The position numbers and the translations under genes are program-made. The notes beneath the pieces are model-generated. The model was given only the letters and a program-made list of their open reading frames with translations. It did not search any database and was not told where the DNA came from. Below, one piece after another: positions 49,020 to 58,661 of a DNA stretch of 64,000 nucleotides (the stretch's first letter is position 1; the number at the start of each line of letters is the position of its first letter). The stretch comes from Neptuniibacter sp. (GTDB taxonomy: Bacteria > Pseudomonadota > Gammaproteobacteria > Pseudomonadales > Balneatricaceae), in contig NZ_JAAEQH010000291.1 of NCBI RefSeq assembly GCF_024231755.1, forward strand, positions 18,037 to 82,036, given 5' to 3'.

Positions 49020-50192
49020 ATGCCCCAACTGGATAACTACATTCGGCTATCAGGCTTTTACTTTTTCTATTTTGCTCTATTAGGTGCTTTAGTGCCTTAC
49101 TGGAGCTTGTATCTGAAGTCGTTCGAATTTGATGCGCAAACGATTGGTACGTTGATGGCGTTGCTACAACTATCAAGGATAGTCGCGCCAAATCTTTGGG
49201 GCTGGATGGCTGACCGTAGCGGCAGACGTGTAGAAATTGTGCGCTTTGGGGCGCTGATGACCTGCATCATGTTTCTGGGGATTTTCTGGCAGGAGCAGGC
49301 GCTAGGTATCGGTCTGGTTATGTTGGGTTTCAGCTTTTTCTGGAATGCGGTACTGCCTCAGTTTGAAGTTATCACCCTGAATCAGCTAGGGGAGAATAAG
49401 TCCCGCTATAGCCGTGTAAGGCTGTGGGGCTCCATTGGTTTTATTGTTACCGTCGTTGGTATTGGAGCACTGCTCGATTTTATCAACATCCGTTGGCTGC
49501 CTTGGTTGATGCTGGGACTAATGATTCTGATCTGGATAAACACGTTGTTTATTCCAAAGCCTGTATCTTCTCTGGCGGCAAAAAATAATGCCCCGGCTGG
49601 CGAAAAATTTCTCATACTGCTTTTGCGCCCTCAGGTTATAGCCTTTTTCGCAATCTGTTTTCTGGTTCAGTTTGGTCATGGCGCATACTACACCTTTTAC
49701 AGCGTATTGATGGTTGAGGTGGGTTTCAGTCGCTCAGAGGTAGGGCTTTTGTGGGCGGTTGGAGTTGTGGCTGAAGTTGTGATTTTTATCTATATGCACT
49801 GGATGTTGCAGCACTGGGGTATCCGCAGGATTATGCTGATTAGTCTGGTTTTATGTGTTGTTCGTTGGTTGCTGATCGGCTGGCTGCCAGATAATTTGCC
49901 GCTTATGTTGTTTGCACAAACACTGCATGCTGCAACTTTTGGAACCCTTCATGCAGTAGGGATTGCTCTTGTACACCACTATTTTACTGAGAGGACTCAT
50001 GGTCAGGGACAGGCCCTGTTTTCTAGTCTGGGATTTGGCCTGGGTGGTGCTCTTGGGGCGTTTGTCAGTGGTTTAATGTGGGACGATTTTGGCGCCTTTC
50101 CGACTTTTGCACTTTCAGCATTAGCAAGCTTTGTAGCGATTGTGTTGGCACTGATATGGATACATCCGGGAAAAGCGCAGCAAAACAATTGA
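49020..50192 (+). CDS. MFS transporter, HcaT/LacY-type (MFS_1-like)
   Basis: 390 residues with 12 predicted transmembrane helices. The N-terminus GFYFFYFALLGALVPYWSLYLKS and the loop GWMADRSGRRVEIVRFGAL (the MFS A-motif) are typical of the HcaT/3-phenylpropionate-type or nucleoside-type sub-branch. The second half has HYFTERTHGQGQALFSSLGFGLGGALG. Substrate unknown. It follows speE after its terminator, so it is not certain to be in that unit. Confidence 0.82.
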   Translation: MPQLDNYIRLSGFYFFYFALLGALVPYWSLYLKSFEFDAQTIGTLMALLQLSRIVAPNLWGWMADRSGRRVEIVRFGALMTCIMFLGIFWQEQALGIGLVMLGFSFFWNAVLPQFEVITLNQLGENKSRYSRVRLWGSIGFIVTVVGIGALLDFINIRWLPWLMLGLMILIWINTLFIPKPVSSLAAKNNAPAGEKFLILLLRPQVIAFFAICFLVQFGHGAYYTFYSVLMVEVGFSRSEVGLLWAVGVVAEVVIFIYMHWMLQHWGIRRIMLISLVLCVVRWLLIGWLPDNLPLMLFAQTLHAATFGTLHAVGIALVHHYFTERTHGQGQALFSSLGFGLGGALGAFVSGLMWDDFGAFPTFALSALASFVAIVLALIWIHPGKAQQNN

Positions 50193-50206
50193 TCTGAGTA
50201 TTTTGC

Positions 50207-50217
50207 ACTGCCGCAGT
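50207..50217. promoter_or_regulatory. Palindrome upstream of the DUF6489-phaR unit
   Basis: ACTGCCGCAGT, a perfect palindrome about one base in its centre, of the CTGC/GCAG type known for PhaR. It lies about 50 bp before the first gene and may be an autoregulatory site. This is inference. Confidence 0.35.
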
Positions 50218-50265
50218 TTTGCTATAGGATTAGAGTATTACTGTGCCCAATAGAGGAGCTAGGGT

Positions 50266-50523
50266 GTGAAGTTCAAAATTGATATCGACATGACCCCTGA
50301 TGAGCTGCGAAAAGTTCTTGGCTTGCCAGATGTGCAGAAATTTCAGGAAGATATGATGAACAAAATCACTGAACAGATGGAAGCAGGGGTGGAAGGGTAT
50401 GATCCGCTCACACTGTTTAAACCATACTTGACTAGCGGTTTAGGTTCTATGGAAGCACTGCAAAAAATCATGATGAATCTAATGACTTCTGGCTATGGAA
50501 GTTCTGATAATAAAAAAGACTGA
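50266..50523 (+). CDS. DUF6489 family protein, phaR neighbour
   Basis: 85 residues, GTG start, GAGGAG upstream. The opening MKFKIDIDMTPDELRKVLGLPDVQ is the family signature, followed by an amphipathic helix (KFQEDMMNKITEQMEAG) and a Met-rich C-terminus. The family is often near phasin and PHA regulators; a granule or PhaR-related role is inferred from position only. phaR follows 90 bp later. Confidence 0.7.
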   Translation: MKFKIDIDMTPDELRKVLGLPDVQKFQEDMMNKITEQMEAGVEGYDPLTLFKPYLTSGLGSMEALQKIMMNLMTSGYGSSDNKKD

Positions 50524-50613
50524 TCCTACGGTTACTACTGTTACGAAAGTTAGGTAATAGGCAGGTAATACGACGGGCAATGAGTCAGGGAATGTTACGA
50601 GAGAGATAGTACT

Positions 50614-51093
50614 TTGCGAATTCTAAGAAAATATACAAATCGCCGTTTGTACGATACCTCCCGCAGTTGCTACGTTACTTTGGATGACGTGAAGCAGCTT
50701 GTGTTGAATGGTGAAGCATTTAAGGTAGAGGACTCGAAAACAGGTAATGATCTGACGCGGAATATCCTGCTACAGATTATTAGCGAACAGGAAGCGCAGG
50801 GTCATGGCACCTTGTTGACCAATCAGGTTCTGCAGCAGCTTATCCGTTTCTATGGAGACAGCATGCAGGGAATGATGAGTCAGTACCTGGAGCAGAGTAT
50901 TGCTTCGTTCCTGGAGCATCAGGATCGTATCCGTGATCAAATGCAGACCATGATGGGTGCAGCTAATCCTCTGACGGTTATGAATCGTATCGCAGACCGC
51001 AATATGCAGATGTGGGGTATGTTCTCTCCAGAGAATCCTGAAGGGAAACCACAGGAAGAGCAGAAAAAGCCCGCAGATGAGAATGCTAAGTAA
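50614..51093 (+). CDS. phaR: Polyhydroxyalkanoate synthesis repressor PhaR
   Basis: 159 residues, TTG start. The N-terminal PHB/PHA accumulation regulator DNA-binding domain is clear: ILRKYTNRRLYDTSRSCYVTLDDV. A second domain follows (LLTNQVLQQLIRFYGDSMQGMMSQYLEQ) that binds PHA granules in known PhaR. PhaR represses phasin and its own gene until nascent polymer titrates it away. The class III synthase genes lie just downstream on the other strand, with speD between. Confidence 0.9.
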   Translation: MRILRKYTNRRLYDTSRSCYVTLDDVKQLVLNGEAFKVEDSKTGNDLTRNILLQIISEQEAQGHGTLLTNQVLQQLIRFYGDSMQGMMSQYLEQSIASFLEHQDRIRDQMQTMMGAANPLTVMNRIADRNMQMWGMFSPENPEGKPQEEQKKPADENAK

Positions 51094-51095
51094 AT

Positions 51096-51126
51096 AAAAA
51101 GGCCGCTGTTTCAGCGGCCTTTTTAT
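51096..51126. terminator. Bidirectional terminator between phaR and speD
   Basis: Stem AAAAAGGCCGCTG/CAGCGGCCTTTTT with a TTT loop, A-run before and T-run after. It serves both converging units. Confidence 0.92.
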
Positions 51127-51155
51127 TAGCGTTAGGGTGTAGCTACTAAATTCAA

Positions 51156-51980
51156 TCAGTTCATGTCGGGCATGTTACGCCCATAGAAGATCTCGTTCAT
51201 CTCTTTGCTGAGGCGTTCGCTAATATCCAGAACCTCTTTTTCATCTAGCTCCTCTTTGGTTGTACCAAACAGGTAGGTATTTAGATCAAACTCGTTCAGC
51301 ATCATCTTGGTATGGAAAATATTTTCCTGGTATACATTTACGTCCAGCATTCGGTAATGGTCGTGAATGTCTGGCGTAAAGAAGTTCTGAATCGAGTTAA
51401 TATCGTGATCGATATAATGCTTAACACCGTCCACATCGCGGGTAAAACCGCGTACTCGATAATCCACAGTAACAATATCGGATTCAAGCTGGTGGATCAG
51501 ATAGTTCAGTGCTTTCAAAGGAGAGATGATACCGCAGGTTGATACCTCAATATCGGCTCTGAAGGTGCAGATGCCATCGTCCGGGTGTGCTTCAGGGTAG
51601 GTGTGTACGCAGATATGGCTTTTATCCAGGTGGGCAACTACCGAATCAGGCATTGGGCCTGGTTTCTCTGTCGTATCTACGGATTCAGAGTCTTTTACCG
51701 GCTCTTCTGCTACCAGAATAGTTACACTAGCCCCCTGAGGGTCATAATCCTGTCGCGCAACATTGAGTATATTTGCACCGATAATGTCACAGCATTCGCT
51801 AAGGATTTCGGTCAGGCGATCAGCATTGTACTGCTCGTCAATGTACTCAATGTATTCCGCTTTCTGCTCAGGGGTCTGGGCATAACAGATATCATAGATA
51901 CAGAAGCTGAGGCTTTTGGTTAGGTTGTTAAAGCCTTGTAGCTTAATTTTCCCGTTGCTAGGCAAAGTGGTTCGCTCCAA
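51156..51980 (-). CDS. speD: S-adenosylmethionine decarboxylase proenzyme
   Basis: A pyruvoyl enzyme that supplies the aminopropyl donor for SpeE. 274 residues, the E. coli class 1A length. The self-cleavage site is Lys120-Ser121 in [14 protein letters not shown]; Ser121 becomes the pyruvoyl group of the alpha chain. The conserved block [30 protein letters not shown] follows. Converges on phaR. Confidence 0.96.
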   Translation of the reverse strand: MERTTLPSNGKIKLQGFNNLTKSLSFCIYDICYAQTPEQKAEYIEYIDEQYNADRLTEILSECCDIIGANILNVARQDYDPQGASVTILVAEEPVKDSESVDTTEKPGPMPDSVVAHLDKSHICVHTYPEAHPDDGICTFRADIEVSTCGIISPLKALNYLIHQLESDIVTVDYRVRGFTRDVDGVKHYIDHDINSIQNFFTPDIHDHYRMLDVNVYQENIFHTKMMLNEFDLNTYLFGTTKEELDEKEVLDISERLSKEMNEIFYGRNMPDMN

Positions 51981-52082
51981 ACAGCACTATAAAAAACGCG
52001 CCGATTTTAGTAGACAAAGCCGTAGTTAGGAAGCAAAAAGTTATGCTTCCCATCCTGAAAAAAATTAATGTTTTATGCAGAG

Positions 52083-53147
52083 CTAGTCGCGCTTTTCTAA
52101 CCAGTCCACAATAGCAGGGGCTACCTGAGTTTGAGATTTGCCAGAGACAAATACCCCAATATGTCCTGCCTTTACCTCCATCTCCTGATAGTCATCACTA
52201 TTGACCTGTGCCTTAAGCGCAGTTGATGCTTTAGGTGGCACGAGATGGTCAAATGAGCCATAGATGTTCAGTACGGGCTGTTTGATATTGCCTAGATCAA
52301 CCTGCTTATCACCGATTAGGGCTTCACCCTTAATTAGCTTATTCTGTTGGAAGAACTGGGTTACAAACTGACGGAATGCTTCTCCAGCCTGATCAGGGCT
52401 GTCATAGATCCACTTTTCCATACGCAGAAAGCTTAGAGCGCTTTCTTTGTTTTCAAGCTGATTGGGCATGCCCAGATTTTTCTGGACGCCCAGACGCATC
52501 GGCATTAATGAATTATAGGAGTCATTAAGCATACTGCCTGGAATATTGCCGTAGGTTTCAACTGCAAGGTCTGCATCAACATACTTTGCCAGGTGATACA
52601 GCAGGTTGTCCTCGGTCTGGAAATCGACCGGGGTCACCATGGTAATCAGGTTTTTGATCTTCTCAGGGTTAAGCGCGGTATAGCAGAGGCTGAATGTTCC
52701 ACCCTGACAAATACCCAATAGGTTTGTCTGTTCTGTTCCAGCATGACTTAGTACAGTATCAACACAGTTATTTACGTATTCGTTGATGTAGTCATCCAGA
52801 TCTAGGTAACGGTCTGCAGCATCAGGATAACCCCAGTCGATCATGTAGACATCAAGGCCTTGTTCCAGAAGTCGCTGAAGCATTGAGCGGCTGGCTTCCA
52901 GATCGATCATATAAGGGCGGTTCACCAGGGCATAACAGATCAGAAGCGGGGTAGAACAGCGTTTTTCTGTTTGTGCTTTGTAGTAGCGGAGTCGAAGTTT
53001 ATCTTCGCTATAGATAACTTCATATGGGGTAGAATCAACATCTACTTCCTGCAGTTGAACAAGGGTGTTATAGCTCTTCAGTAGCTTTCTGTTGAACTCT
53101 AATAGTTCATCCGTAACCGTTGCAGGGTCCAGATTAAATCCATTCAT
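52083..53147 (-). CDS. phaC: Class III PHA synthase subunit PhaC
   Basis: 354 residues, the catalytic subunit of the two-subunit PHA synthase. Lipase-like box GICQGG with Cys147, Asp300 in GSFDHLVPP and His329 in KAGHIGVF. These match C149/D302/H331 of Allochromatium PhaC with a constant offset of two. It needs PhaE, encoded by the gene before it. Short length and GICQGG rather than WCVGG set it apart from the class I enzyme at 6.0 kb. phaE ends three bases upstream. Confidence 0.95.
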   Translation of the reverse strand: MNGFNLDPATVTDELLEFNRKLLKSYNTLVQLQEVDVDSTPYEVIYSEDKLRLRYYKAQTEKRCSTPLLICYALVNRPYMIDLEASRSMLQRLLEQGLDVYMIDWGYPDAADRYLDLDDYINEYVNNCVDTVLSHAGTEQTNLLGICQGGTFSLCYTALNPEKIKNLITMVTPVDFQTEDNLLYHLAKYVDADLAVETYGNIPGSMLNDSYNSLMPMRLGVQKNLGMPNQLENKESALSFLRMEKWIYDSPDQAGEAFRQFVTQFFQQNKLIKGEALIGDKQVDLGNIKQPVLNIYGSFDHLVPPKASTALKAQVNSDDYQEMEVKAGHIGVFVSGKSQTQVAPAIVDWLEKRD

Positions 53148-53150
53148 AGC

Positions 53151-54146
53151 TTACTTCCCCTGATTCGCTTTTTTCAGCTTGGTCACTTCACGTTTCAGTG
53201 TAGTGATCTCTTTTTTGAGATCGGCAATAAGTGATGCTGCCGATTCTTGCTGTAGCTCTTGAATCTGTTGTTTCATCGCCTGCATCTCTCTGTTGCTGGC
53301 TCGCATCTCTTTGCGAAGCTTGTGCTGGCGCTGTAGGGCAGTGTCTAGCCCGCGACGAGTTGCGAGACCTACCGATTGGAAATGAACATCACGTACATCT
53401 TGAGTAAATTTGCGTAGCTGCATCAGGGCATTACTGATCCGACCGTGAGAGCGTTGGTAAGCATCAGTAAATACAGTGTCTGAATAGGCAGATTCATAGG
53501 CTTCTACCCAGATATCATGTAACTGCTGTAGACTGGAAGCTTTCTCTTCCATATTGGTTAAAGCCTGCAACATCTTAGTGGAAGCGTTCTGGTTAATTGA
53601 GTTGTAGTGTTCTACATACTCTTGCAACGCTTCTTGATATTCGATGGTAAGTTTGATCGCCTCACGGATCTGCTGCTGCGATTCCTGGTTACCACCCACT
53701 ACAGGTGTTTCCAATAAACTTTTCATGCCGCTGATGAACGGATTCTCGAACATCAGGTCATCACGGAAACTGTGAGTTTTAAATAGAGAGGCAAATTGTT
53801 CTGGAATTTGCCACTGTTGCATCAGCATCTCCCCAGTCTGCTTCTGCATATAGTTCTGGAACTGGAGTACCGCTTCATTAAGATGCTGTTCGCCACCACT
53901 GCGGTACTGGCGTAGCAGGTCTTCACCAAATTGGGTAAAGTTTCGCGACTGAGCGCCTAGGATATCCAGTAGCTGAGAAAACTGTTGCGGTGTTTCCTGG
54001 CTGAGCTTCTTCTGATTATGGGATACAAACTCCGCCCACTCTTCCGGGGATTGGGCATCTGCCCCAGAAGTAATCTGCTTCCAGTAAGCTTGCTGTGCTT
54101 GTAAAAGGTCTTCAATGGATAAGCCGTTATTTTCCATCAGCTTCAA
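53151..54146 (-). CDS. phaE: Class III PHA synthase subunit PhaE
   Basis: 331 residues, helical and Gln/Glu-rich. The PhaE-type central region (AFRDDLMFENPFISGM-like, WVEAYESAYSDTVFTDAYQRSHGRISNALMQLRKF) precedes a coiled coil at the C-terminus (ESAASLIADLKKEITTLKRE). PhaE has no catalytic residues and activates PhaC. It heads a two-gene operon with phaC. A TGC-N3-GCA element lies about 45 bp before its start. Confidence 0.9.
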   Translation of the reverse strand: MKLMENNGLSIEDLLQAQQAYWKQITSGADAQSPEEWAEFVSHNQKKLSQETPQQFSQLLDILGAQSRNFTQFGEDLLRQYRSGGEQHLNEAVLQFQNYMQKQTGEMLMQQWQIPEQFASLFKTHSFRDDLMFENPFISGMKSLLETPVVGGNQESQQQIREAIKLTIEYQEALQEYVEHYNSINQNASTKMLQALTNMEEKASSLQQLHDIWVEAYESAYSDTVFTDAYQRSHGRISNALMQLRKFTQDVRDVHFQSVGLATRRGLDTALQRQHKLRKEMRASNREMQAMKQQIQELQQESAASLIADLKKEITTLKREVTKLKKANQGK

Positions 54147-54185
54147 ATCTCCAGATATCCACGCAGGTTATGGTGAAAATGTTTC

Positions 54186-54195
54186 TGCGTTGCAC
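54186..54195 (-). promoter_or_regulatory. Candidate PhaR operator upstream of phaE
   Basis: TGCGTTGCAC on the + strand, the reverse complement of the GTGCAACGCA found upstream of the class I phaC. Preceded by C it reads CTGC-N3-GCAC, one base off the Paracoccus PhaR consensus. Confidence 0.45.
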
Positions 54196-54208
54196 CATCT
54201 TATTACAA

Positions 54209-55105
54209 CTACCTTTTTGTTACATCATCCTTGCCCGCATACTTAAGGATGTCGACTAAATATGCAGCGGCGTTGGATAGGGTGCGATTGCGGTGGAAGA
54301 TAATGCCAAGATTACGATGAACGGGTTCTGAATCCACTACATTAAGCACCTTAAGTCCTTTGCCGATTAAGCTCTCTGGTAACAAACTCCAGCCAAGCCC
54401 GATGCTCACCATCATCCGGATAGTATCAAGGTAATTTGTCGACATGGTTACATTGAGATTCAGTTCGTGATTGTCAAAGAGCTGTTCCACCAGTGAGCGG
54501 GTGAAGGTGTTGCTACCTGGAAGGATCGCATTAAAGTCAGTCAGCTCTGCCAGTTCAACTTCATGTTTATTAGCTAGAGGGTGATCTTCTGCGACAACAT
54601 ACATGAGCAGATCATCCCAGATAATTTCTGAATGGATATTTGGGTCAGGCTCCGGCGAAAGAGTGATCAGTGCCAGTTCCAGATCTCCTTTTAATACACC
54701 TTCGTATGCCACCTCCGATTCTTCAAAACGCAGATCCAGTTCAACTTGTGGACACTCTTCGCTGAACTGTCTGAGAAAACCGGGTAAGCGATGCAAACTG
54801 ATATGGTGGCTAGCAGCAAGCGACAGAGTGCCTGTGATATCGCCTCCTGACAGATTGTTGATGGCGCGTTTAGCATCATCCAACTGTAGAAGTATATCGC
54901 GTGCTCTTGGTAGCAGGGCGCTTCCTGCTTCAGTCATAGAGATACTGCGTCCAATTCGATCAAACAGCTTACTACCCAGCTGTTCTTCTAGCAGGGCAAC
55001 CCTTTTACTGACAGCAGACTGCGTTAAAAAAAGATGATCAGCGGCTTTGGAAAATGAGCCGCTTTCAGCAACGGCCAGGAATGCTTGAAGGGTATTAGTA
55101 TCCAT
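54209..55105 (-). CDS. LysR-family transcriptional regulator divergent from leuC
   Basis: 298 residues with a typical HTH (FLAVAESGSFSKAADHLFLTQSAVSKRVALLEEQLG) and CysB-like effector domain. It is divergent from leuCD exactly as PA3122 is from leuC in Pseudomonas. An ATTCCA-N3-TGGAAT palindrome in the shared spacer is a candidate site. Leucine-pathway control is inferred from layout. Confidence 0.92.
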   Translation of the reverse strand: MDTNTLQAFLAVAESGSFSKAADHLFLTQSAVSKRVALLEEQLGSKLFDRIGRSISMTEAGSALLPRARDILLQLDDAKRAINNLSGGDITGTLSLAASHHISLHRLPGFLRQFSEECPQVELDLRFEESEVAYEGVLKGDLELALITLSPEPDPNIHSEIIWDDLLMYVVAEDHPLANKHEVELAELTDFNAILPGSNTFTRSLVEQLFDNHELNLNVTMSTNYLDTIRMMVSIGLGWSLLPESLIGKGLKVLNVVDSEPVHRNLGIIFHRNRTLSNAAAYLVDILKYAGKDDVTKR

Positions 55106-55147
55106 TGGGGCTCAAGAAAACAGATTAAGAATAGTGTTATTTAATAT

Positions 55148-55162
55148 ATTCCAATATGGAAT
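55148..55162. promoter_or_regulatory. LysR-type operator candidate in the LysR/leuC spacer
   Basis: ATTCCA-ATA-TGGAAT, a perfect 6-bp inverted repeat of T-N11-A form, 43 bp before the LysR start and 126 bp before leuC. Confidence 0.5.
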
Positions 55163-55287
55163 GCAAAGTATAAAAAATATGAATTTGTTTTGTGGGTGAC
55201 TCTGCACTAGGATTGCTGCATAGAAAAATCAGTCCGCCTGATTGGGAGGGTGGAGCTGATCATAGAATAACAGTGAGGTGAGCTCGC

Positions 55288-56706
55288 ATGGCTGGAAAGA
55301 CGTTATACGATAAATTGTTCGAATCACATTTGGTTCGTACTAATGATGACGGTAGTTCTTTGATCTATATCGACCGTCAGGTTCTTCATGAAGTGACTTC
55401 GCCACAGGCATTTGAAGGCCTGCGTATGGCTGGTCGTCAGCCATGGCGTATCGATGCAAACATCGCGACTCCAGATCATAACGTACCCACAACTGAGCGT
55501 TCTGGTGGTGTTGATCAGATTGTTGACCCTGTTTCTAAAATTCAGGTGAAAACGCTGGATAGCAACTGTGATGAGTTTGGCATTTTAGAATTCAAGATGA
55601 ACGATCAGCGTCAAGGTATCGTTCACGTAATGGCGCCAGAACAGGGTGCAATTCTTCCTGGTGTGACAGCTGTTTGTGGTGATTCTCATACAGCAACGTT
55701 GGGTGCTCTGGGTGCACTTGCACACGGTGTTGGTACATCTGAAGTCGAGCATGTATTGGCAACTCAGTGCCTGATCACTAAGAAAATGAAAAACATGCTG
55801 GTTCGCGTTGATGGCGAACTAGGCCTTGGTGTAACGCCGAAAGATGTTGTGTTGCATGTGATTGGTGTGATCGGTACCGCGGGTGGTACAGGTTATGCGA
55901 TCGAGTTTGGTGGCGATGTTTTCCGTAACATGTCTATGGAAGGTCGTATGACCGTTTGTAACATGGCAATTGAAGCGGGCGCGCGTGTTGGTTTGGTTTC
56001 TGTTGACCAGATCACGCTCGATTACGTTGAAGGCCGCCCATTTGCGCCTAAAGGTGAGCAGTGGGATATGGCTGTAGCGGCTTGGAAAGATCTAGTGTCT
56101 GACGATGATGCTGAGTTCGACGAAGTGGTTGTTATCAACGGTGCTGATATTGAGCCTCAGGTGACTTGGGGTACATCTCCAGAGATGGTTGTTGGCGTAT
56201 CTGCACAAGTACCTAATCCAGCTAACGAAACGGATCAGGTTAAGATTGATGGTATCAATCGTGCACTTGAATACATGGGTTTGAATGCTGATCAGAATAT
56301 TACTGATATCAAACTTGATCGTGTATTCATCGGTTCTTGCACAAACTCTCGTATTGAAGATCTACGTGACGCTGCGAAAGTAGTTGAAGGCCGTAAAGTG
56401 GCTGACAACATCATTCAGGCATTGGTTGTACCGGGTTCTGGTTTGGTAAAAGAGCAAGCTGAGAAAGAAGGCTTGGATAAGATCTTTACTGCTGCAGGTC
56501 TAGAATGGCGTGAGCCTGGTTGCTCTATGTGTTTGGCAATGAACCCAGATAAGTTGGGTAATGGTGAACACTGTGCATCTACTTCGAACCGTAACTTCGA
56601 AGGCCGTCAGGGCTTCGGTGGTCGTACTCATCTGGTAAGTCCTGCTATGGCTGCAGCTGCTGCAGTAACAGGTCACTTTATCGATGTACGTGAGTTGATT
56701 AAGTAA
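55288..56706 (+). CDS. leuC: 3-isopropylmalate dehydratase large subunit
   Basis: Isomerises 2- to 3-isopropylmalate in leucine synthesis together with LeuD. 472 residues of the aconitase fold. The [4Fe-4S] Cys lie in [18 protein letters not shown] (near 350) and [13 protein letters not shown] (near 410). [32 protein letters not shown] is the usual LeuC block. leuD follows 17 bp later. GAGGTGAG lies just before the start. Confidence 0.97.
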   Translation: MAGKTLYDKLFESHLVRTNDDGSSLIYIDRQVLHEVTSPQAFEGLRMAGRQPWRIDANIATPDHNVPTTERSGGVDQIVDPVSKIQVKTLDSNCDEFGILEFKMNDQRQGIVHVMAPEQGAILPGVTAVCGDSHTATLGALGALAHGVGTSEVEHVLATQCLITKKMKNMLVRVDGELGLGVTPKDVVLHVIGVIGTAGGTGYAIEFGGDVFRNMSMEGRMTVCNMAIEAGARVGLVSVDQITLDYVEGRPFAPKGEQWDMAVAAWKDLVSDDDAEFDEVVVINGADIEPQVTWGTSPEMVVGVSAQVPNPANETDQVKIDGINRALEYMGLNADQNITDIKLDRVFIGSCTNSRIEDLRDAAKVVEGRKVADNIIQALVVPGSGLVKEQAEKEGLDKIFTAAGLEWREPGCSMCLAMNPDKLGNGEHCASTSNRNFEGRQGFGGRTHLVSPAMAAAAAVTGHFIDVRELIK

Positions 56707-56723
56707 GGTATCAGGAGAGCGAC

Positions 56724-57371
56724 ATGAACAAATTTACTTTGCACACAGGTATCGCAGCTCCATTGGATCGTGCCAATGTTGATACCGATATGATTATTCC
56801 AAAGCAGTTTTTGAAATCCATCAAACGTTCTGGTTTTGGTAAGAACTTGTTTGATGAACTGCGTTATTTAGATGAAGGACAGCCAGACCAAGAGTGTACG
56901 GGGCGTCCACTAAACGAAGAGTTCGTTTTGAACTTGCCACGTTATAAAGGCACAAGTGTGTTACTCGCACGCGAAAACTTCGGTTGTGGTTCTAGCCGTG
57001 AACACGCGCCTTGGGCTTTAGATGATTTCGGTATCCGCTCTGTTATCGCGCCAAGCTTTGCTGAGATCTTCTATAACAACTGCTTTAAAAATGGTTTGTT
57101 GCCAATCATCTTGAGTGAAGAGCAAGTTGATCAGTTGTTTAAAGAAGTGGCTGCTTCTGAAGGTTACGAGTTAACTGTTGATCTTGAAAATCAGGTTGTT
57201 AAGACGCCTTCTGGTGAAAAGATGGCTTTTGAGATTGACGATTTCCGTAAGCACTGCTTGCTGAATGGTTTAGACGATATTGGTCTAACACTGCAGCACG
57301 CAGATGATATTAAGGCTTACGAAGAGAAACGCCGTCAGTCAGCACCTTGGCTATTCGACGCAATCAAATAG
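56724..57371 (+). CDS. leuD: 3-isopropylmalate dehydratase small subunit
   Basis: 215 residues, the swivelling domain that completes the LeuCD isomerase. [15 protein letters not shown] near 22-36, [16 protein letters not shown] near 84, and [17 protein letters not shown] near 110 are the family landmarks. The protein ends LFDAIK at a TAG. The next 21 bases, in the same frame, again encode LFDAIK with different codons and end in TAA (see findings). leuB follows after 68 bp. Confidence 0.96.
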   Translation: MNKFTLHTGIAAPLDRANVDTDMIIPKQFLKSIKRSGFGKNLFDELRYLDEGQPDQECTGRPLNEEFVLNLPRYKGTSVLLARENFGCGSSREHAPWALDDFGIRSVIAPSFAEIFYNNCFKNGLLPIILSEEQVDQLFKEVAASEGYELTVDLENQVVKTPSGEKMAFEIDDFRKHCLLNGLDDIGLTLQHADDIKAYEEKRRQSAPWLFDAIK

Positions 57372-57392
57372 TTGTTTGACGCGATTAAATAA
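57372..57392 (+). repeat. Recoded in-frame copy of the leuD 3' end
   Basis: TTG TTT GAC GCG ATT AAA TAA, directly after the leuD TAG and in frame, encodes Leu-Phe-Asp-Ala-Ile-Lys-stop, the same peptide as the last six codons of leuD (CTA TTC GAC GCA ATC AAA TAG). All but two codons (GAC, AAA) differ only synonymously. Confidence 0.9.
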
Positions 57393-57439
57393 TTCAAAGC
57401 AGCAGTTTTAAAAACTGCCCAAGAGTAAAGGTTTTTGAA

Positions 57440-58519
57440 ATGTCTAAAAATGTATTGATGTTGCCAGGTGATGGCATTGGTCCAGAGATTGTTGCTGAAG
57501 CACGTCGTGTTTTGGATCTGGTAAATGAACAGGATAATCTGGGTCTTGAATTCACTGAAGCACACGTTGGTGGTGCTGCGATTGATGCGACTGGTGTTCC
57601 TCTTCCAGCAGAAACTCTGGAGGCAGCGAAGGCTTCTGATGCAATCCTGCTAGGTGCTGTCGGTGGCCCTAAATGGGATACTAACCCAGATTTCCAGATT
57701 CGCCCTGAAAAAGGCCTGCTGGGTATTCGTTCTGAGCTGGGTCTTTTTGGTAACTTACGTCCTGCAATTCTTTATCCACAGCTGGCTCACGCTTCTACGC
57801 TGAAAGAAGAAGTCGTTTCCGGTCTGGATATTCTGATCGTGCGTGAACTGACGGGTGGTATCTACTTCGGTCAGCCACGTGGTATTCGTGAAAAAGAGGG
57901 TGGTATCCGTGAAGGTTACAATACCTATGTTTACGATGAGAATGAGATCCGTCGTATCGGTCGTGTAGCGTTTGAAGCTGCAATGGCTCGTGACAAGCGT
58001 CTGTGTTCTGTGGACAAGGCGAACGTACTCGAAGTTACAGTGCTGTGGCGTGAAATTATGGAAGAGCTGTCAAAAGAATACCCAGAAGTTGAACTGAGCC
58101 ACATGTACGTGGATAACGCAGCGATGCAGCTGGTACGTGCTCCTAAGCAGTTCGATGTAATGGTAACCGGCAACATGTTCGGTGATATCCTTTCCGATGC
58201 TGCGGCAATGCTGACCGGTTCTATCGGTATGCTGCCTTCCGCTTCTCTGGATGTGGATGGTAAAGGTATGTACGAGCCATGTCATGGTTCTGCTCCAGAC
58301 ATCGCTGGTCAGAATCTGGCTAACCCTCTGGCGACAATTATTTCTGCAGCAATGATGTTGCGTTACTCCTTCGGTGCAGGCGAAACTGCAGATCGTATCG
58401 AAGCTGCTGTAAGTGCAGTATTGGATCAGAACCTGCGTACGGGTGATATCTGGTCTGAAGGTATGCAGAAGGTAAGCTGTTCTGAAATGGGTGATGCTGT
58501 TGTTGCTGCACTGAGCTAA
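57440..58519 (+). CDS. leuB: 3-isopropylmalate dehydrogenase
   Basis: NAD-dependent oxidative decarboxylation of 3-isopropylmalate to 2-ketoisocaproate. 359 residues. [12 protein letters not shown] at the start, GPKWD, the substrate Arg cluster in [33 protein letters not shown], and the metal-binding [25 protein letters not shown]. Fits gammaproteobacterial LeuB. A terminator follows, so asd has its own start. Confidence 0.97.
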   Translation: MSKNVLMLPGDGIGPEIVAEARRVLDLVNEQDNLGLEFTEAHVGGAAIDATGVPLPAETLEAAKASDAILLGAVGGPKWDTNPDFQIRPEKGLLGIRSELGLFGNLRPAILYPQLAHASTLKEEVVSGLDILIVRELTGGIYFGQPRGIREKEGGIREGYNTYVYDENEIRRIGRVAFEAAMARDKRLCSVDKANVLEVTVLWREIMEELSKEYPEVELSHMYVDNAAMQLVRAPKQFDVMVTGNMFGDILSDAAAMLTGSIGMLPSASLDVDGKGMYEPCHGSAPDIAGQNLANPLATIISAAMMLRYSFGAGETADRIEAAVSAVLDQNLRTGDIWSEGMQKVSCSEMGDAVVAALS

Positions 58520-58529
58520 GTACTCATTT

Positions 58530-58566
58530 ATAGCGATTCTGCTGATAGCCTGAATCGCTATTTTGT
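58530..58566 (+). terminator. Terminator of the leuCDB unit
   Basis: Stem ATAGCGATTC/GAATCGCTAT, 12-base loop, tail TTTTG, 10 bp after the leuB stop. Confidence 0.75.
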
Positions 58567-58661
58567 AGCATAATATGTGCCCCGTCGGTTCCTGCTTTTC
58601 GATATAAGAAAACGCCGGAGCCGATTTTGTGTTTTTAACATCCGAGTTTTTGGTGAATTTG

